Below the pieces are notes generated by a model. That model ran no database searches, was not told the origin of the DNA, and saw only the letters and a program-made list of their open reading frames with translations. From contig NZ_JAASQL010000001.1 of the NCBI RefSeq assembly GCF_011762155.1, positions 930,001-994,000 of the forward strand: a DNA stretch of 64,000 nucleotides, given 5' to 3'. Shown here piece after piece: positions 9,075 to 17,570 of the stretch. Each line of letters starts with the position of its first letter. The stretch's first letter is position 1. A program made the translations under genes and the position numbers. This DNA comes from Wenyingzhuangia heitensis. GTDB taxonomy: Bacteria > Bacteroidota > Bacteroidia > Flavobacteriales > Flavobacteriaceae.

Positions 9075-11900
9075 TTAAAATTTTTCTTTTAATTCTATAT
9101 CTATAAATCTAAATAAACCACAAGGGATGTCAATTATAGTGGTTTTTTGGGTTGTTTTAAATTCTTTTTTATCTAATACATCTGTTATTTTTACGGGAGA
9201 AACTGTGTGAAAATTAACTGTAGCTTTTCTGTTATCAGGGTTAATATATCCTCCATCTATCAGTGTCAGTCTAATATGTTTGTCATCGGTTTGTGCAGCA
9301 ACCCAAGCTACGTTTTCGCCTGTTACGGTTAATGGTAACTTTTTTGCACTGTTTTTTATATCTGCTTCTATTTTTTTGTAGTATTCATCTGCTTTGTAGG
9401 TTTGCTTTCCATCAGCAGAATAGTAATAATCACCATCTGTAATGTATTCTTTTATAATGTTTTTATACAAAGGATGTAAATGATTTTTTAAAGCTCCACG
9501 GGGTGCATTAGTGTCAGCAAAAATACCTTTTTGTGGTGGTGTTATAATAACCAAACCAGAGTTATAAGGTGCTAAAAAATTTAAACGTCTATCTTTTACT
9601 CCAGCAGCATAGCTAGAAAAATCCCAAGGAGTAACAGCAGCACCAGGCCAAGTACCGTTCATACGACTAAATACATATTTGTTTTCCGTTTCTTTTTTTT
9701 CATCATAAAATGTAGTCCATTTTACATTAGCTCCTTCGTTCATGTATCGTTCTGATGGATTTTTCATCCCGATATGTATTGGAGAAAAACTAACTATTTC
9801 TTCTGGTTTAGGTAAGTAAATAGCACCTTTAGCAATCAAATCATAAAAAACACTCATATAGTCTTGATCTACCGCAAAGTTGTTTAAAAACTTAGCACCG
9901 TAAGAGGTATGAAAAATTAACATTCTAAGAAAATGATTAGGAAGTCTTTGGTAGCCTATTTCACGAGAACGATCAAAACTAGCATTGTCCATAATTGCAC
10001 GAGTTCCCCAATTATTTACAGCCCCACTTGTCCATAAACCAACTCTTCCTGCAAGACTTAATTCCATAGTTTTATCTGTAGTTTCTTCCATAGATGGAAC
10101 AAAAACATTGGCATATTTACCAGAAATTAAATCGGACCAAATAGGTAGATATGCATGACCTAGCCAAAACACATTTTTAGATCTTATAAATAAGTTAAGA
10201 TTTTTGTCTTGTCCGTAGGTTGCTAATGGAGATATTAAATGTTCTGCAACGTATTTGAAAGGTTCTCCATGTCCTTCCATTTCAGGATAAATCAATACTG
10301 TTTTCTTTCCATTAGCATAATTAACTAAGTTTTTTAGAGTGCTAGGACTATAGTAAAAAGGATCGTTTCCATGACCTCCCCATGTTGCTAATCCTTTTGA
10401 GTTATACTCGGGTTCTAAAAGGTTTAAAACTTGTTGCTGAGTAAGGGTGTATTTTTTTCTTTTATCTCTGCTATCTCTAACCTCTGTGTTAGAAATAGTA
10501 TCTCTATTCCAGCTTTCTGAAGATTGCACTTTAGTCATGTGTTTACCTCCTAAGAAAACAGGACTGTTGTAGTTTTTAGTAATATTATCAGCTATTTTTT
10601 TAGACAAGGGTGTGTTTAAAACCTCTGTCATAAAATATAAAGGAAGTGGTTTTCTCTCGTGTTTAGGTGCTTTAAATTTTGCTAATTCATTTTTAATATT
10701 AGTAGTATTTTTTAAAATATTTTCTATTTTTCCAGTAGGTTTAAAATTGGTATATGCTTTTTTCCATTTAGAATCTTTTGTGTTTAAAATATGAACACAA
10801 CTACCACCACTTTGAATACTGGCCAAAATAATGTTTCCGTATTCATCGCTACATATGTCATTAAAAGCATATTTAATACTTAAGTTTTCAGCTTTATTAT
10901 AATCTAAATCTTGATTTAATAAAAACACATTATTTCCTGCTAATACAAAAAGTTGAGATTTTTTTGGAGTATTTAATTGTACTGCTTGTGTGATTAGGTA
11001 GCCTGTGGCTAATCTTTTTTTAACAGGGTGTATGGTGAATTTATTTGTAGCTTCATTATAAAGAGAAAAACCAGCATCGTTAGTATGCGCAGAGGTTCCT
11101 AAGAAAATTTCTTTAATTCCATCGTTATTTAAATCTATTTCTCTAAAGTCACCTAAAACTCTTTCAGATTTAACTTTTACTTTTTTAAAAGGCTGGTTTG
11201 CTAATGGTTCGAAAAAATACAATGTACCATTTACATTCATTTGATTATTTGTTCCATGTATAACAAGAGCTTGACTTCCATCAGCTTTTTGATAAGGACG
11301 AATAAAATTGGCGGTGCTTATGTTTTTTTTAGGGATAATTGCAGGGAATTTTGTCCACGGTTTTTCTACAGAAAAAGTAGATGTTGGTGTTTTTTTAATA
11401 AGTGTTCCTGTGGCAGAAAGGTAGTAGATGTTTGTGTCAAAATTACTACAAACAATATAAGGGGTTTTGTTTGCGTGTATAACTGTAACGGCATACATGG
11501 GGGTGTCATTTGGCTTAAATTCCCATAACTTTTTTCCTTTACTATTTAAACAATAAACAGTACCGTTTGCATTGGCTACTAAAATTTCATCAATCCCATC
11601 ACCTGTAATATCATCACACCACAAATCATGATTCATAATTCCTAATCCTAGATTGTTTTCCCATAAAATTTTACCATCATATGAGACAGCTATTACTATT
11701 CCTTCGTAACTAGACCCAATAATATAGTTGTCTTTTTTGTTTTTTGCTACTCTCACCTTTAAAATAGTATGCTTGGTGTCGATACTTTTTAGGGCAGTTT
11801 CTTTTTTTGGAGGAGTACTATTATGTAGTGTTCCAAAACTATTTAGACTGTTAAGGAATAAAATAAGAAGTAGGCTAAATAGTTTTTTTTGAATTTTCAT
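9075..11900 (-). CDS. lambda-carrageenase-like glycoside hydrolase (GH150-type)
   Basis: A 941-residue exported enzyme with a signal peptide of about 24 residues. The N-terminal part is a beta-propeller with repeated DG-x-LWE / SKGKKLWEF-type blades and calcium-type D-x-DGI-x-E loops (DITGDGIDEI, DLNNDGIKEI). A larger region follows with motifs such as WGGHGNDPFYYS, LIYPEMEGHGEPF, PSMEETTDKTMELS and FSRMNGTWPG. The length, propeller-first architecture and many of these motifs match what I recall of Pseudoalteromonas carrageenovora lambda-carrageenase (founding GH150 enzyme, about 942 residues). That enzyme cleaves beta-1,4 links of lambda-carrageenan in endo fashion. Sulfatase or SusCD partners are absent nearby. 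It has no C-terminal type IX secretion domain. A PQQ dehydrogenase was considered and rejected. Substrate is inferred. Confidence 0.75.
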   Translation of the reverse strand: MKIQKKLFSLLLILFLNSLNSFGTLHNSTPPKKETALKSIDTKHTILKVRVAKNKKDNYIIGSSYEGIVIAVSYDGKILWENNLGLGIMNHDLWCDDITGDGIDEILVANANGTVYCLNSKGKKLWEFKPNDTPMYAVTVIHANKTPYIVCSNFDTNIYYLSATGTLIKKTPTSTFSVEKPWTKFPAIIPKKNISTANFIRPYQKADGSQALVIHGTNNQMNVNGTLYFFEPLANQPFKKVKVKSERVLGDFREIDLNNDGIKEIFLGTSAHTNDAGFSLYNEATNKFTIHPVKKRLATGYLITQAVQLNTPKKSQLFVLAGNNVFLLNQDLDYNKAENLSIKYAFNDICSDEYGNIILASIQSGGSCVHILNTKDSKWKKAYTNFKPTGKIENILKNTTNIKNELAKFKAPKHERKPLPLYFMTEVLNTPLSKKIADNITKNYNSPVFLGGKHMTKVQSSESWNRDTISNTEVRDSRDKRKKYTLTQQQVLNLLEPEYNSKGLATWGGHGNDPFYYSPSTLKNLVNYANGKKTVLIYPEMEGHGEPFKYVAEHLISPLATYGQDKNLNLFIRSKNVFWLGHAYLPIWSDLISGKYANVFVPSMEETTDKTMELSLAGRVGLWTSGAVNNWGTRAIMDNASFDRSREIGYQRLPNHFLRMLIFHTSYGAKFLNNFAVDQDYMSVFYDLIAKGAIYLPKPEEIVSFSPIHIGMKNPSERYMNEGANVKWTTFYDEKKETENKYVFSRMNGTWPGAAVTPWDFSSYAAGVKDRRLNFLAPYNSGLVIITPPQKGIFADTNAPRGALKNHLHPLYKNIIKEYITDGDYYYSADGKQTYKADEYYKKIEADIKNSAKKLPLTVTGENVAWVAAQTDDKHIRLTLIDGGYINPDNRKATVNFHTVSPVKITDVLDKKEFKTTQKTTIIDIPCGLFRFIDIELKEKF

Positions 11901-12021
11901 TTTATAGAAAGGATTGAGATAATTTGCCTAATAAGGTACTTAAGTTATGGGTTTTGAATTAATTACATATTGATAATAACAAGTAGTATATTGATGTTTT
12001 TTGTTGAGGTTTATAAAAAAG

Positions 12022-12068
12022 AAAAGCCTGCTATATATATAGCAGGCTTTGGTATGTTTTTAGAATGT
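12022..12068. repeat. direct repeat copy B / terminator downstream of metK
   Basis: Starts 3 bp beyond the metK stop codon. The core is a perfect palindrome of 22 bp (GCCTGCTATATATATAGCAGGC, in two arms) with A/T runs outside, so it is a convincing terminator for metK. The sequence is a near-copy of 9001-9046, 3.02 kb away in the same orientation, and the two copies enclose only the carrageenase-like gene. Confidence 0.85.
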
Positions 12069-12071
12069 AAA

Positions 12072-13325
12072 CTATAGTTTAAAAGCTTGTTTTACTTTTT
12101 CTACGTAGTCTAGTTTTTCCCAAGTAAATGTTTCTACTTCTATTTCTTTGGTTCCTTCATAAGGAGATTCAAAGACTACAGTTTTAACTTCTGGAGTACG
12201 TCCCATGTGTCCGTAAGCAGCAGTTTCTGTATAAATAGGATTACGTAATTTTAATCTTTCTTCAATAGCAAAAGGTCTCATATCAAAAATAGAAGTAACT
12301 ATTTCGGCAATTTGTCCATCTGTTAAATCAATCTTACTAGTTCCGTAAGTGTTTACAAAAATCCCCATAGGCTCTACCACTCCAATAGCATAAGAAACCT
12401 GAACTAAAATTTCTGTGGCAACACCAGCCGCTACTAAGTTCTTAGCAATATGACGAGTTGCATATGCTGCAGAACGGTCTACTTTACTAGGATCTTTTCC
12501 AGAAAAAGCACCACCACCATGGGCACCTTTACCACCGTAAGTATCTACAATAATTTTACGACCTGTTAAACCAGCATCTCCGTGAGGACCCCCTATTACA
12601 AATTTTCCTGTTGGGTTAATATGGAATTTGATATCATCACCAAATAAAGTTTGAACTTCTTGGCTAAAAGTTGCTTTTACTCTAGGTACTAATATGTTAA
12701 TAATATCCGATTTGATTTTAGCTAACATAGTTTCGTCTTCATCAAAATCATCATGTTGTGTAGAAACTACAATCGCATCAATACGTTCAGGAACGTTGTT
12801 GTCAGAATACTGTAAAGTTACCTGTGCTTTAGCATCTGGACGTAAGTAAGGAATCTCTATTAATTCTCTACGTAAAGCAGCTAATTCTTTTAATAAACGA
12901 TGAGAAATTTCTAAAGCCAAAGGCATAAAGTTTTCTGTTTCGTTAGTTGCATAACCAAACATCATTCCTTGGTCACCTGCTCCTTGTTCTTCTTTACTCG
13001 CTCTATCAACTCCTTGGTTAATGTCCTGAGATTGTTCGTGAATAGCAGATAATACACCACAAGAATTTCCATCAAATTGGTATTCTCCTTTGGTATATCC
13101 TATTTTGTTGATGGTATCTCTAGCAATTTTTTGTACATCTAAATACGCTTTAGATTTTACTTCTCCTGCCAATACAACCTGACCTGTAGTCACTAATGTT
13201 TCACATGCTACTTTAGAATCAGCATCATATGCTAAAAAATGATCAATTAAAGCATCAGAAATTTGATCTGCAATTTTATCTGGATGTCCTTCTGAAACAG
13301 ACTCCGATGTAAATAAATATGACAT
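12072..13325 (-). CDS. metK: S-adenosylmethionine synthase
   Basis: Makes SAM from methionine and ATP in the cytosol. At 417 residues it has the normal length, and signature segments are present: [13 protein letters not shown] near the N-terminus, [12 protein letters not shown] (ATP-binding signature 1) and [16 protein letters not shown] (signature 2). Start ATG at 13325 gives the standard [17 protein letters not shown] opening. It stands alone on the minus strand. The 5' leader holds a SAM-II-type aptamer, so SAM should feed back on its expression. Downstream lies repeat copy B, which doubles as terminator. Divergent from metY. Confidence 0.97.
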   Translation of the reverse strand: MSYLFTSESVSEGHPDKIADQISDALIDHFLAYDADSKVACETLVTTGQVVLAGEVKSKAYLDVQKIARDTINKIGYTKGEYQFDGNSCGVLSAIHEQSQDINQGVDRASKEEQGAGDQGMMFGYATNETENFMPLALEISHRLLKELAALRRELIEIPYLRPDAKAQVTLQYSDNNVPERIDAIVVSTQHDDFDEDETMLAKIKSDIINILVPRVKATFSQEVQTLFGDDIKFHINPTGKFVIGGPHGDAGLTGRKIIVDTYGGKGAHGGGAFSGKDPSKVDRSAAYATRHIAKNLVAAGVATEILVQVSYAIGVVEPMGIFVNTYGTSKIDLTDGQIAEIVTSIFDMRPFAIEERLKLRNPIYTETAAYGHMGRTPEVKTVVFESPYEGTKEIEVETFTWEKLDYVEKVKQAFKL

Positions 13326-13394
13326 ATCTATTTGTGTTTATGATTTTTAATATTCAGTGTGCTGAGTGCCTTGGTCGGCTAAAGGAGTAGAAGA

Positions 13395-13477
13395 TTACTG
13401 CTTTAGCACTTTTTTGTTTACAGATAAATAATGTTTACTGTAAAAGAGGTGGCAATCAGTTCAAATCTTTCCCCTTT
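13395..13477 (-). promoter_or_regulatory. SAM-II riboswitch in the metK leader
   Basis: On the minus strand the leader shows the SAM-II pseudoknot layout. P1 is AAAGGGG pairing with CCTCTTT. The loop contains the conserved ATTTGAACTGATTGCCA, and downstream GTGCTAAAGCAGT pairs through CAGT with ACTG in the first loop. The third loop is enlarged by its own hairpin (TTTACAG/CTGTAAA). The conserved GCTAAAG (13401-13407) is also perfectly complementary to CTTTAGC at 13378-13384, which could form an alternative hairpin when SAM is absent. The aptamer ends about 70 nt before the ATG, so it does not directly mask the start. Class call is from the motif; ligand binding is inferred. Confidence 0.8.
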
Positions 13478-13485
13478 GATGAGTA

Positions 13486-13493
13486 CAAAATTA
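13486..13493 (-). promoter_or_regulatory. metK promoter -7 element
   Basis: TAATTTTG on the minus strand fits the Bacteroidota TAnnTTTG box and lies 8 nt before the riboswitch P1 helix, so transcription would start right at the aptamer. A TTG -33 box is not evident. Confidence 0.6.
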
Positions 13494-13589
13494 TAAAAAA
13501 GAAATGGAATAGAAACTTTTAAAACGTCCTTTTATTTTTTAATTGATGATTTATCACAGCTATTATATGTGATGAAAATGTGTTTTTTA

Positions 13590-13597
13590 TATATTTG
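13590..13597 (+). promoter_or_regulatory. possible metY promoter -7 element
   Basis: TATATTTG fits TAnnTTTG and lies 36 bp upstream of the metY start. No good TTG -33 box was found at the expected distance, so confidence is low. The rest of the 307-bp divergent region holds the metK riboswitch and otherwise nothing recognisable. Confidence 0.35.
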
Positions 13598-13632
13598 TTA
13601 GCAGTATAAATAGAAACTATATAAAATATATT

Positions 13633-14907
13633 ATGGATATTCAAAGATTAGAAACGGCTGCCTTACATGCAGGGCACGATGTTACAAATACTCAAGGAAC
13701 AAGAGCTGTACCGATTTACCAAACATCATCTTATGTGTTTAACAATACAGAACATGCTGCCAATTTATTTGGATTAAAAGAATTAGGATTTATATATACT
13801 CGCTTAAACAATCCAACCAATCAAATTTTACAAGAGCGTTTAGCAGCTGTAGAAGGGGGAGTTGGAGCCGTTGTTTTTGCATCAGGAACTGCAGCTATTG
13901 CCACAGGGTTGATGACCTTGTTAAGAGCTGGAGACCATATTGTGGCTTCTAGTAGTTTGTATGGAGGAACTTTTACTTTGTTAAATGTTACCTTACCAAG
14001 ATTGGGAATTACAACTACATTTGTAGATGCATCTAACCCAGAAGAATTTAAAGCGGCTGTGCAAGACAATACACGTGCGTTTTTTGTAGAGTCTTTAGGA
14101 AATCCAAAATTAGATGTATTGGACCTAGAAGCAATTGCAGAACAAGCAAAAGCTGCTGAGGTTCCTTTTATTGTTGATAATACTGTGGCATCTCCAGCGT
14201 TGTTAAATCCTATTAAACACGGAGCAAACTTGGTAATTCACTCATTAACAAAATATATTGGAGGACAAGGAAACTCTTTAGGAGGAGCAATTGTGGATGC
14301 TGGAACATTTAACTGGGCAAACGGAAAATTCCCTGAATTTACTGAGCCATCTGCAGGATACCACGGTTTGGTATATCATGAAGCTTTAGGAGCTGCTGCA
14401 TTTACTTTTAAATTAATCTTAGAAGGATTGCGTGATTTTGGTGGAGCGTTAAGTCCAACCAATGCATTTAACATTATTCAAGGTTTAGAAACGTTGCCGG
14501 TAAGAATTAAGCAACATTCTGCCAATGCTTTAGAGTTAGCCACTTGGTTAGAGGCTAGAGATGAAGTAGCTTGGGTAAATTATCCTGGTTTAGAAAGTAG
14601 CAAGTATCACGAATTGGCTAAAAAATACTTGCCAAACGGACAAAGTGGTTTGTTAACCTTTGGTTTAAAAGGTGGTTTTGAAGCCGCTAAAAAGTTTACA
14701 GATGCTACTAAAATATTTTCTTTGTTAGCTAATATTGGAGATACTAAATCTTTAATTATTCACCCAGCAAGTACTACTCACCAACAATTAAGTGTAGAAG
14801 ATCAGGCAGGAGCAGGAGTTACTCAAGATTTAATTCGTTTGTCTGTAGGATTAGAAAATGTAGAAGATTTAAAAACAGATATTACCAATGCATTTTCAGC
14901 CTTGTAA
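13633..14907 (+). CDS. metY: O-acetylhomoserine aminocarboxypropyltransferase (sulfhydrylase)
   Basis: PLP enzyme of the Cys/Met metabolism family that joins O-acetylhomoserine and sulfide to give homocysteine. The 424 residues match MetY, which is longer than cystathionine enzymes. Motifs: TRLNNPT, ASGTAAI, the PLP lysine in HSLTKYIGGQGNSLGG (Lys207) and SLIIHPASTTHQQL near the C-terminus. It would use MetX product from the operon at 25.3 kb and sulfide from the sulfate pathway near 60 kb. It is divergent from metK and single on its strand, with its own terminator. A second, shorter sulfhydrylase lies at 28.9 kb, so substrate division between them is open. Confidence 0.92.
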   Translation: MDIQRLETAALHAGHDVTNTQGTRAVPIYQTSSYVFNNTEHAANLFGLKELGFIYTRLNNPTNQILQERLAAVEGGVGAVVFASGTAAIATGLMTLLRAGDHIVASSSLYGGTFTLLNVTLPRLGITTTFVDASNPEEFKAAVQDNTRAFFVESLGNPKLDVLDLEAIAEQAKAAEVPFIVDNTVASPALLNPIKHGANLVIHSLTKYIGGQGNSLGGAIVDAGTFNWANGKFPEFTEPSAGYHGLVYHEALGAAAFTFKLILEGLRDFGGALSPTNAFNIIQGLETLPVRIKQHSANALELATWLEARDEVAWVNYPGLESSKYHELAKKYLPNGQSGLLTFGLKGGFEAAKKFTDATKIFSLLANIGDTKSLIIHPASTTHQQLSVEDQAGAGVTQDLIRLSVGLENVEDLKTDITNAFSAL

Positions 14908-14925
14908 TTTACAATCTATATAATA

Positions 14926-14967
14926 TAAAAACTCGTTTTTGATAAAGATCAGAAACGAGTTTTTTTA
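14926..14967. terminator. terminator after metY
   Basis: Arms AAAACTCGTTTTTGAT and ATCAGAAACGAGTTTTTTT form a stem with a short AAAG-type loop followed by a T-run. It serves metY and, by its A-run, may also serve the convergent lipoprotein gene that stops at 14972. Confidence 0.85.
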
Positions 14968-14971
14968 TGTT

Positions 14972-15730
14972 TTACCTAATAGCGGTAATATTTGTGATGT
15001 TTATTCTAGAAACTTCTTTTAATTGTTCTGTTTCATAAAGAGAAGGTAATTCTGTCATTTTAGTTTCAAAAGGAGCTTTGTAGTTAATGTAATCCTGAAA
15101 TAAAATTCCATCAACATTTCTAGTATTGTAGGCACTTCTAAATCTAATTCCACCACCGTTTACTTCGTATTTATAAGCTATATATTCAACCGTGTTTGTT
15201 TGGTTGTTTATCCAGTAGTAAAAAATATCTTGATGATCTTCACCACCACCATTTTCATCAAAAGTAACTTTAACGGTGTGGTATTTTTTGTTTTTAATAG
15301 TTATTGTATCAATATAAGTTTTATGTACGGCTGCATCATTTAATTTATAAGGAAGCAAACTAAAATACAAGACAGAGTTTAAAGCTGCAGAATAGCTATT
15401 CCTTTTTTTAGGAGACAATTCTATAAGTTGACCTTGCTGGTAACGGGAGAAGTTTCCGTTTTCTAAAACATCTAAAATCTCTTTATTTTTTAAGGTGTAT
15501 TTAAATTCATCGCCTTTGTGAGTAAAAGAATATTCTTTCCCTCTAAAATCAAAAGAATAAGAGGCTGTTTTATACAAATCACCTCCGTGTGCTGCAATGG
15601 CTTTGTTAACTATCTCTTCTCCTTTTTTTATGTTTTTAGGAGTGTTAGTTATTTGTGGTTGTTTTTTGGGTTGACATGCAATAATGGTGATGAATAAACA
15701 TGTTATTGAAAGTGTTTTTATAAATTTCAT
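14972..15730 (-). CDS. lipoprotein, DUF6503-like
   Basis: A 252-residue lipoprotein: the leader ends in a lipobox (IIAC-Q, Cys19), so it is probably anchored to the outer or inner membrane facing the periplasm. A conserved-looking HGGDLYKTASYSFDFRGKEYSF segment near residues 48-70 and the overall beta-rich layout resemble the flavobacterial lipoproteins grouped as DUF6503, a fold similar to LolA/outer-membrane lipoprotein sorting proteins. Function unknown. It lies between the metY gene (convergent) and the divergent sigma factor gene, and marks the last gene before the phosphoester locus. Confidence 0.6.
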   Translation of the reverse strand: MKFIKTLSITCLFITIIACQPKKQPQITNTPKNIKKGEEIVNKAIAAHGGDLYKTASYSFDFRGKEYSFTHKGDEFKYTLKNKEILDVLENGNFSRYQQGQLIELSPKKRNSYSAALNSVLYFSLLPYKLNDAAVHKTYIDTITIKNKKYHTVKVTFDENGGGEDHQDIFYYWINNQTNTVEYIAYKYEVNGGGIRFRSAYNTRNVDGILFQDYINYKAPFETKMTELPSLYETEQLKEVSRINITNITAIR

Positions 15731-15890
15731 TTGATTCGTTTTTTAGGTAGTCAATAAAAAGTGAGATAACTAACTCAGATTTAAAAAAAAGACGGTTGTT
15801 TTGTCTAACAATTTTTACATAATAGTAATCCTGTTTTCACATTTAGAATAAACAATTGTCCTTTCTTTGTTTGCAAAAGTATTTTTAATC

Positions 15891-16436
15891 TTGACGACCA
15901 ACGAAGAATTTTTGCTAGAAGAACTCCAGAAAGGTAGCCAAGCAGCTTTAAACAAACTCTATCAATTATACTGGAAAAGACTGTATGCTTTTGCATATAA
16001 ATTTTCTGGTGGAGACGAGTCAACCTCAGAACGTGTGGTTCAAGATGTTTTTATTTATATATGGGAAAACAGGAATTCTCTTAATATTCATAACCTAAAG
16101 AGCTATCTTTTTCAGGCAGTAAAATATCAATTATTTAGCTATTATAACCAGCAAAACAACCAACAAACAATATACTTAGAAGAGCAGTTTGAGGAGTTTG
16201 TATTAGAATCGGTTGCTGATCAAAATAATGAGGCCATTTTTGAGCTTTTAAATCAGGCGATAGCATCTTTACCAGAACGAAGAAAAGAAATTGTTCAGCT
16301 AACTAAAATAAAAGGTTTGAGCATTGCTGAGGTTGCAGAGCAATTAGATATTGCTCCACAAACAGTAAAGAATCAATTATTAATAGCGATGAATCATTTA
16401 AAATCCGTTTTTAAAAAAGGAGGAGAAGAAGTATAG
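15891..16436 (+). CDS. ECF RNA polymerase sigma factor (FecI-like)
   Basis: A sigma-70 family ECF factor. Region 2 spans roughly the first 90 residues (LNKLYQLYWKRLYAFAYKFSG and ERVVQDVFIYIWENR), and region 4 is a helix-turn-helix near the C-terminus (SIAEVAEQLDIAPQTVKNQL). No ATG precedes region 2. I chose the TTG at 15891, which gives MTTNEEFLLEELQKGS; another TTG at 15867 is possible. The gene is followed by a FecR anti-sigma factor and a SusC with an N-terminal signalling domain, the classic layout for outer-membrane-to-cytoplasm signalling. It probably transcribes its downstream SusCD-phosphatase genes. Confidence 0.88.
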   Translation: MTTNEEFLLEELQKGSQAALNKLYQLYWKRLYAFAYKFSGGDESTSERVVQDVFIYIWENRNSLNIHNLKSYLFQAVKYQLFSYYNQQNNQQTIYLEEQFEEFVLESVADQNNEAIFELLNQAIASLPERRKEIVQLTKIKGLSIAEVAEQLDIAPQTVKNQLLIAMNHLKSVFKKGGEEV

Positions 16437-16553
16437 TTTTTCTTGTGTTTTTTTTTGAGATAATGTTTTGGTAACATATTGGTAACTTTTGTCAATAGTA
16501 CCAAAATAGCGTTTCTTTTACTTACTGATGAACAAATTAGTAATATCCATTTA

Positions 16554-17492
16554 GTGAAAAAGAAGAAACACATATTAAAAAAGATGGCTGACGGTTTTTT
16601 TAAAGGTAGCTTATCTATAAAAGAACAACAGTTAATGAATGATTTTGCTAAAGATCAATTCAATAAATCTGAAGAAAAACTACCTAAACACGTCGACTCA
16701 GAAGAGCTTTCTAAGCAGATATGGAAACAAATTGAAAAAGAAACCCGTCAACAATTATGGTTTGGTTTTTCAAGAAAAATGGTCTACACAGCTGCCGCTT
16801 GTGTTGTAGGGATTTTATTAATTCCTGTAGGGTTTTATAACTATACCTATAGAACAATTGAGTTTAAAACGGGGCAACAAATAGATTCTTTAAGTCTACC
16901 CGATGGTTCTAAAGTGTATTTGGCAACTAACAGTATATTTCAATATCCAGCTAAATTTAGTAAGAATAAAAGAGAGGTCTCTTTAATTAATGGAGCTGCA
17001 TTTTTTAAAGTAAAACGAAATGTTGTTAAGCCATTTCAAGTAGCATCAAACGATGTGCTAACAACTGTTTTGGGTACTTCATTTTTAATAAACTCACACA
17101 AAAATTGTACAGCAGTATCAGTTGCAACGGGAAAAGTAAGAGTGTCAAAAAACAAGTATTCAGTTGATTTGATTCCTTTTGAAAAAGCAATTGCAAAAAA
17201 CAAAACGATAAATAAAGTAAAAGAGAGTAATTCAAATTTTAAAAATTGGATGCTATCCGAAGTATATTTTAAAAATGCTACTCTAGAAGAAGTGGTAAAG
17301 TTTTTAGCAGTAAAATTTCAAGTAAATACAGAGTTTTCTAATGTTCAAATCGCAAGTCAAAAACTAAATTTTAAAATCCAACAGCAAACACCATTAAAAG
17401 AAATAGTAAGCAATCTAAAATTTATTACTCAATTAAATTACAAACTATATGATGAAAAACTGATAATTAGCAAAAACACAGAAACAAAATAA
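16554..17492 (+). CDS. FecR-family anti-sigma factor
   Basis: Anti-sigma factor that spans the inner membrane. There is a cytoplasmic N-terminal region, one membrane helix (around MVYTAAACVVGILLIPVGFY) and a periplasmic FecR domain (FKTGQQIDSLSLPDGSKVYL, then FFKVKRNVVKPFQVAS), with a C-terminal DUF4974-type STN-like module (LEEVVKFLAVKFQVNTEF). Start choice is uncertain: the frame opens with TTG at 16479, while GTG at 16554 (MKKKK...) and ATG at 16584 give lengths more usual for the family; I chose the GTG. It lies between the ECF sigma gene and susC. It should release the sigma factor when the SusC signalling domain reports substrate. Confidence 0.87.
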   Translation: MKKKKHILKKMADGFFKGSLSIKEQQLMNDFAKDQFNKSEEKLPKHVDSEELSKQIWKQIEKETRQQLWFGFSRKMVYTAAACVVGILLIPVGFYNYTYRTIEFKTGQQIDSLSLPDGSKVYLATNSIFQYPAKFSKNKREVSLINGAAFFKVKRNVVKPFQVASNDVLTTVLGTSFLINSHKNCTAVSVATGKVRVSKNKYSVDLIPFEKAIAKNKTINKVKESNSNFKNWMLSEVYFKNATLEEVVKFLAVKFQVNTEFSNVQIASQKLNFKIQQQTPLKEIVSNLKFITQLNYKLYDEKLIISKNTETK

Positions 17493-17570
17493 AAAAAAAT
17501 CCACAGTTGCTCCAACAACCATGGATCTAAAAATGTATTGACAATCTCAAAATAATTAATCAACACAAAA

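Noticed and set aside
9075-11900. PQQ-dependent dehydrogenase for the propeller-containing protein
   Set aside because: The propeller occupies only the N-terminal part, no haem c or PQQ tryptophan-docking motifs were seen, and the remainder fits the GH150 enzyme pattern.
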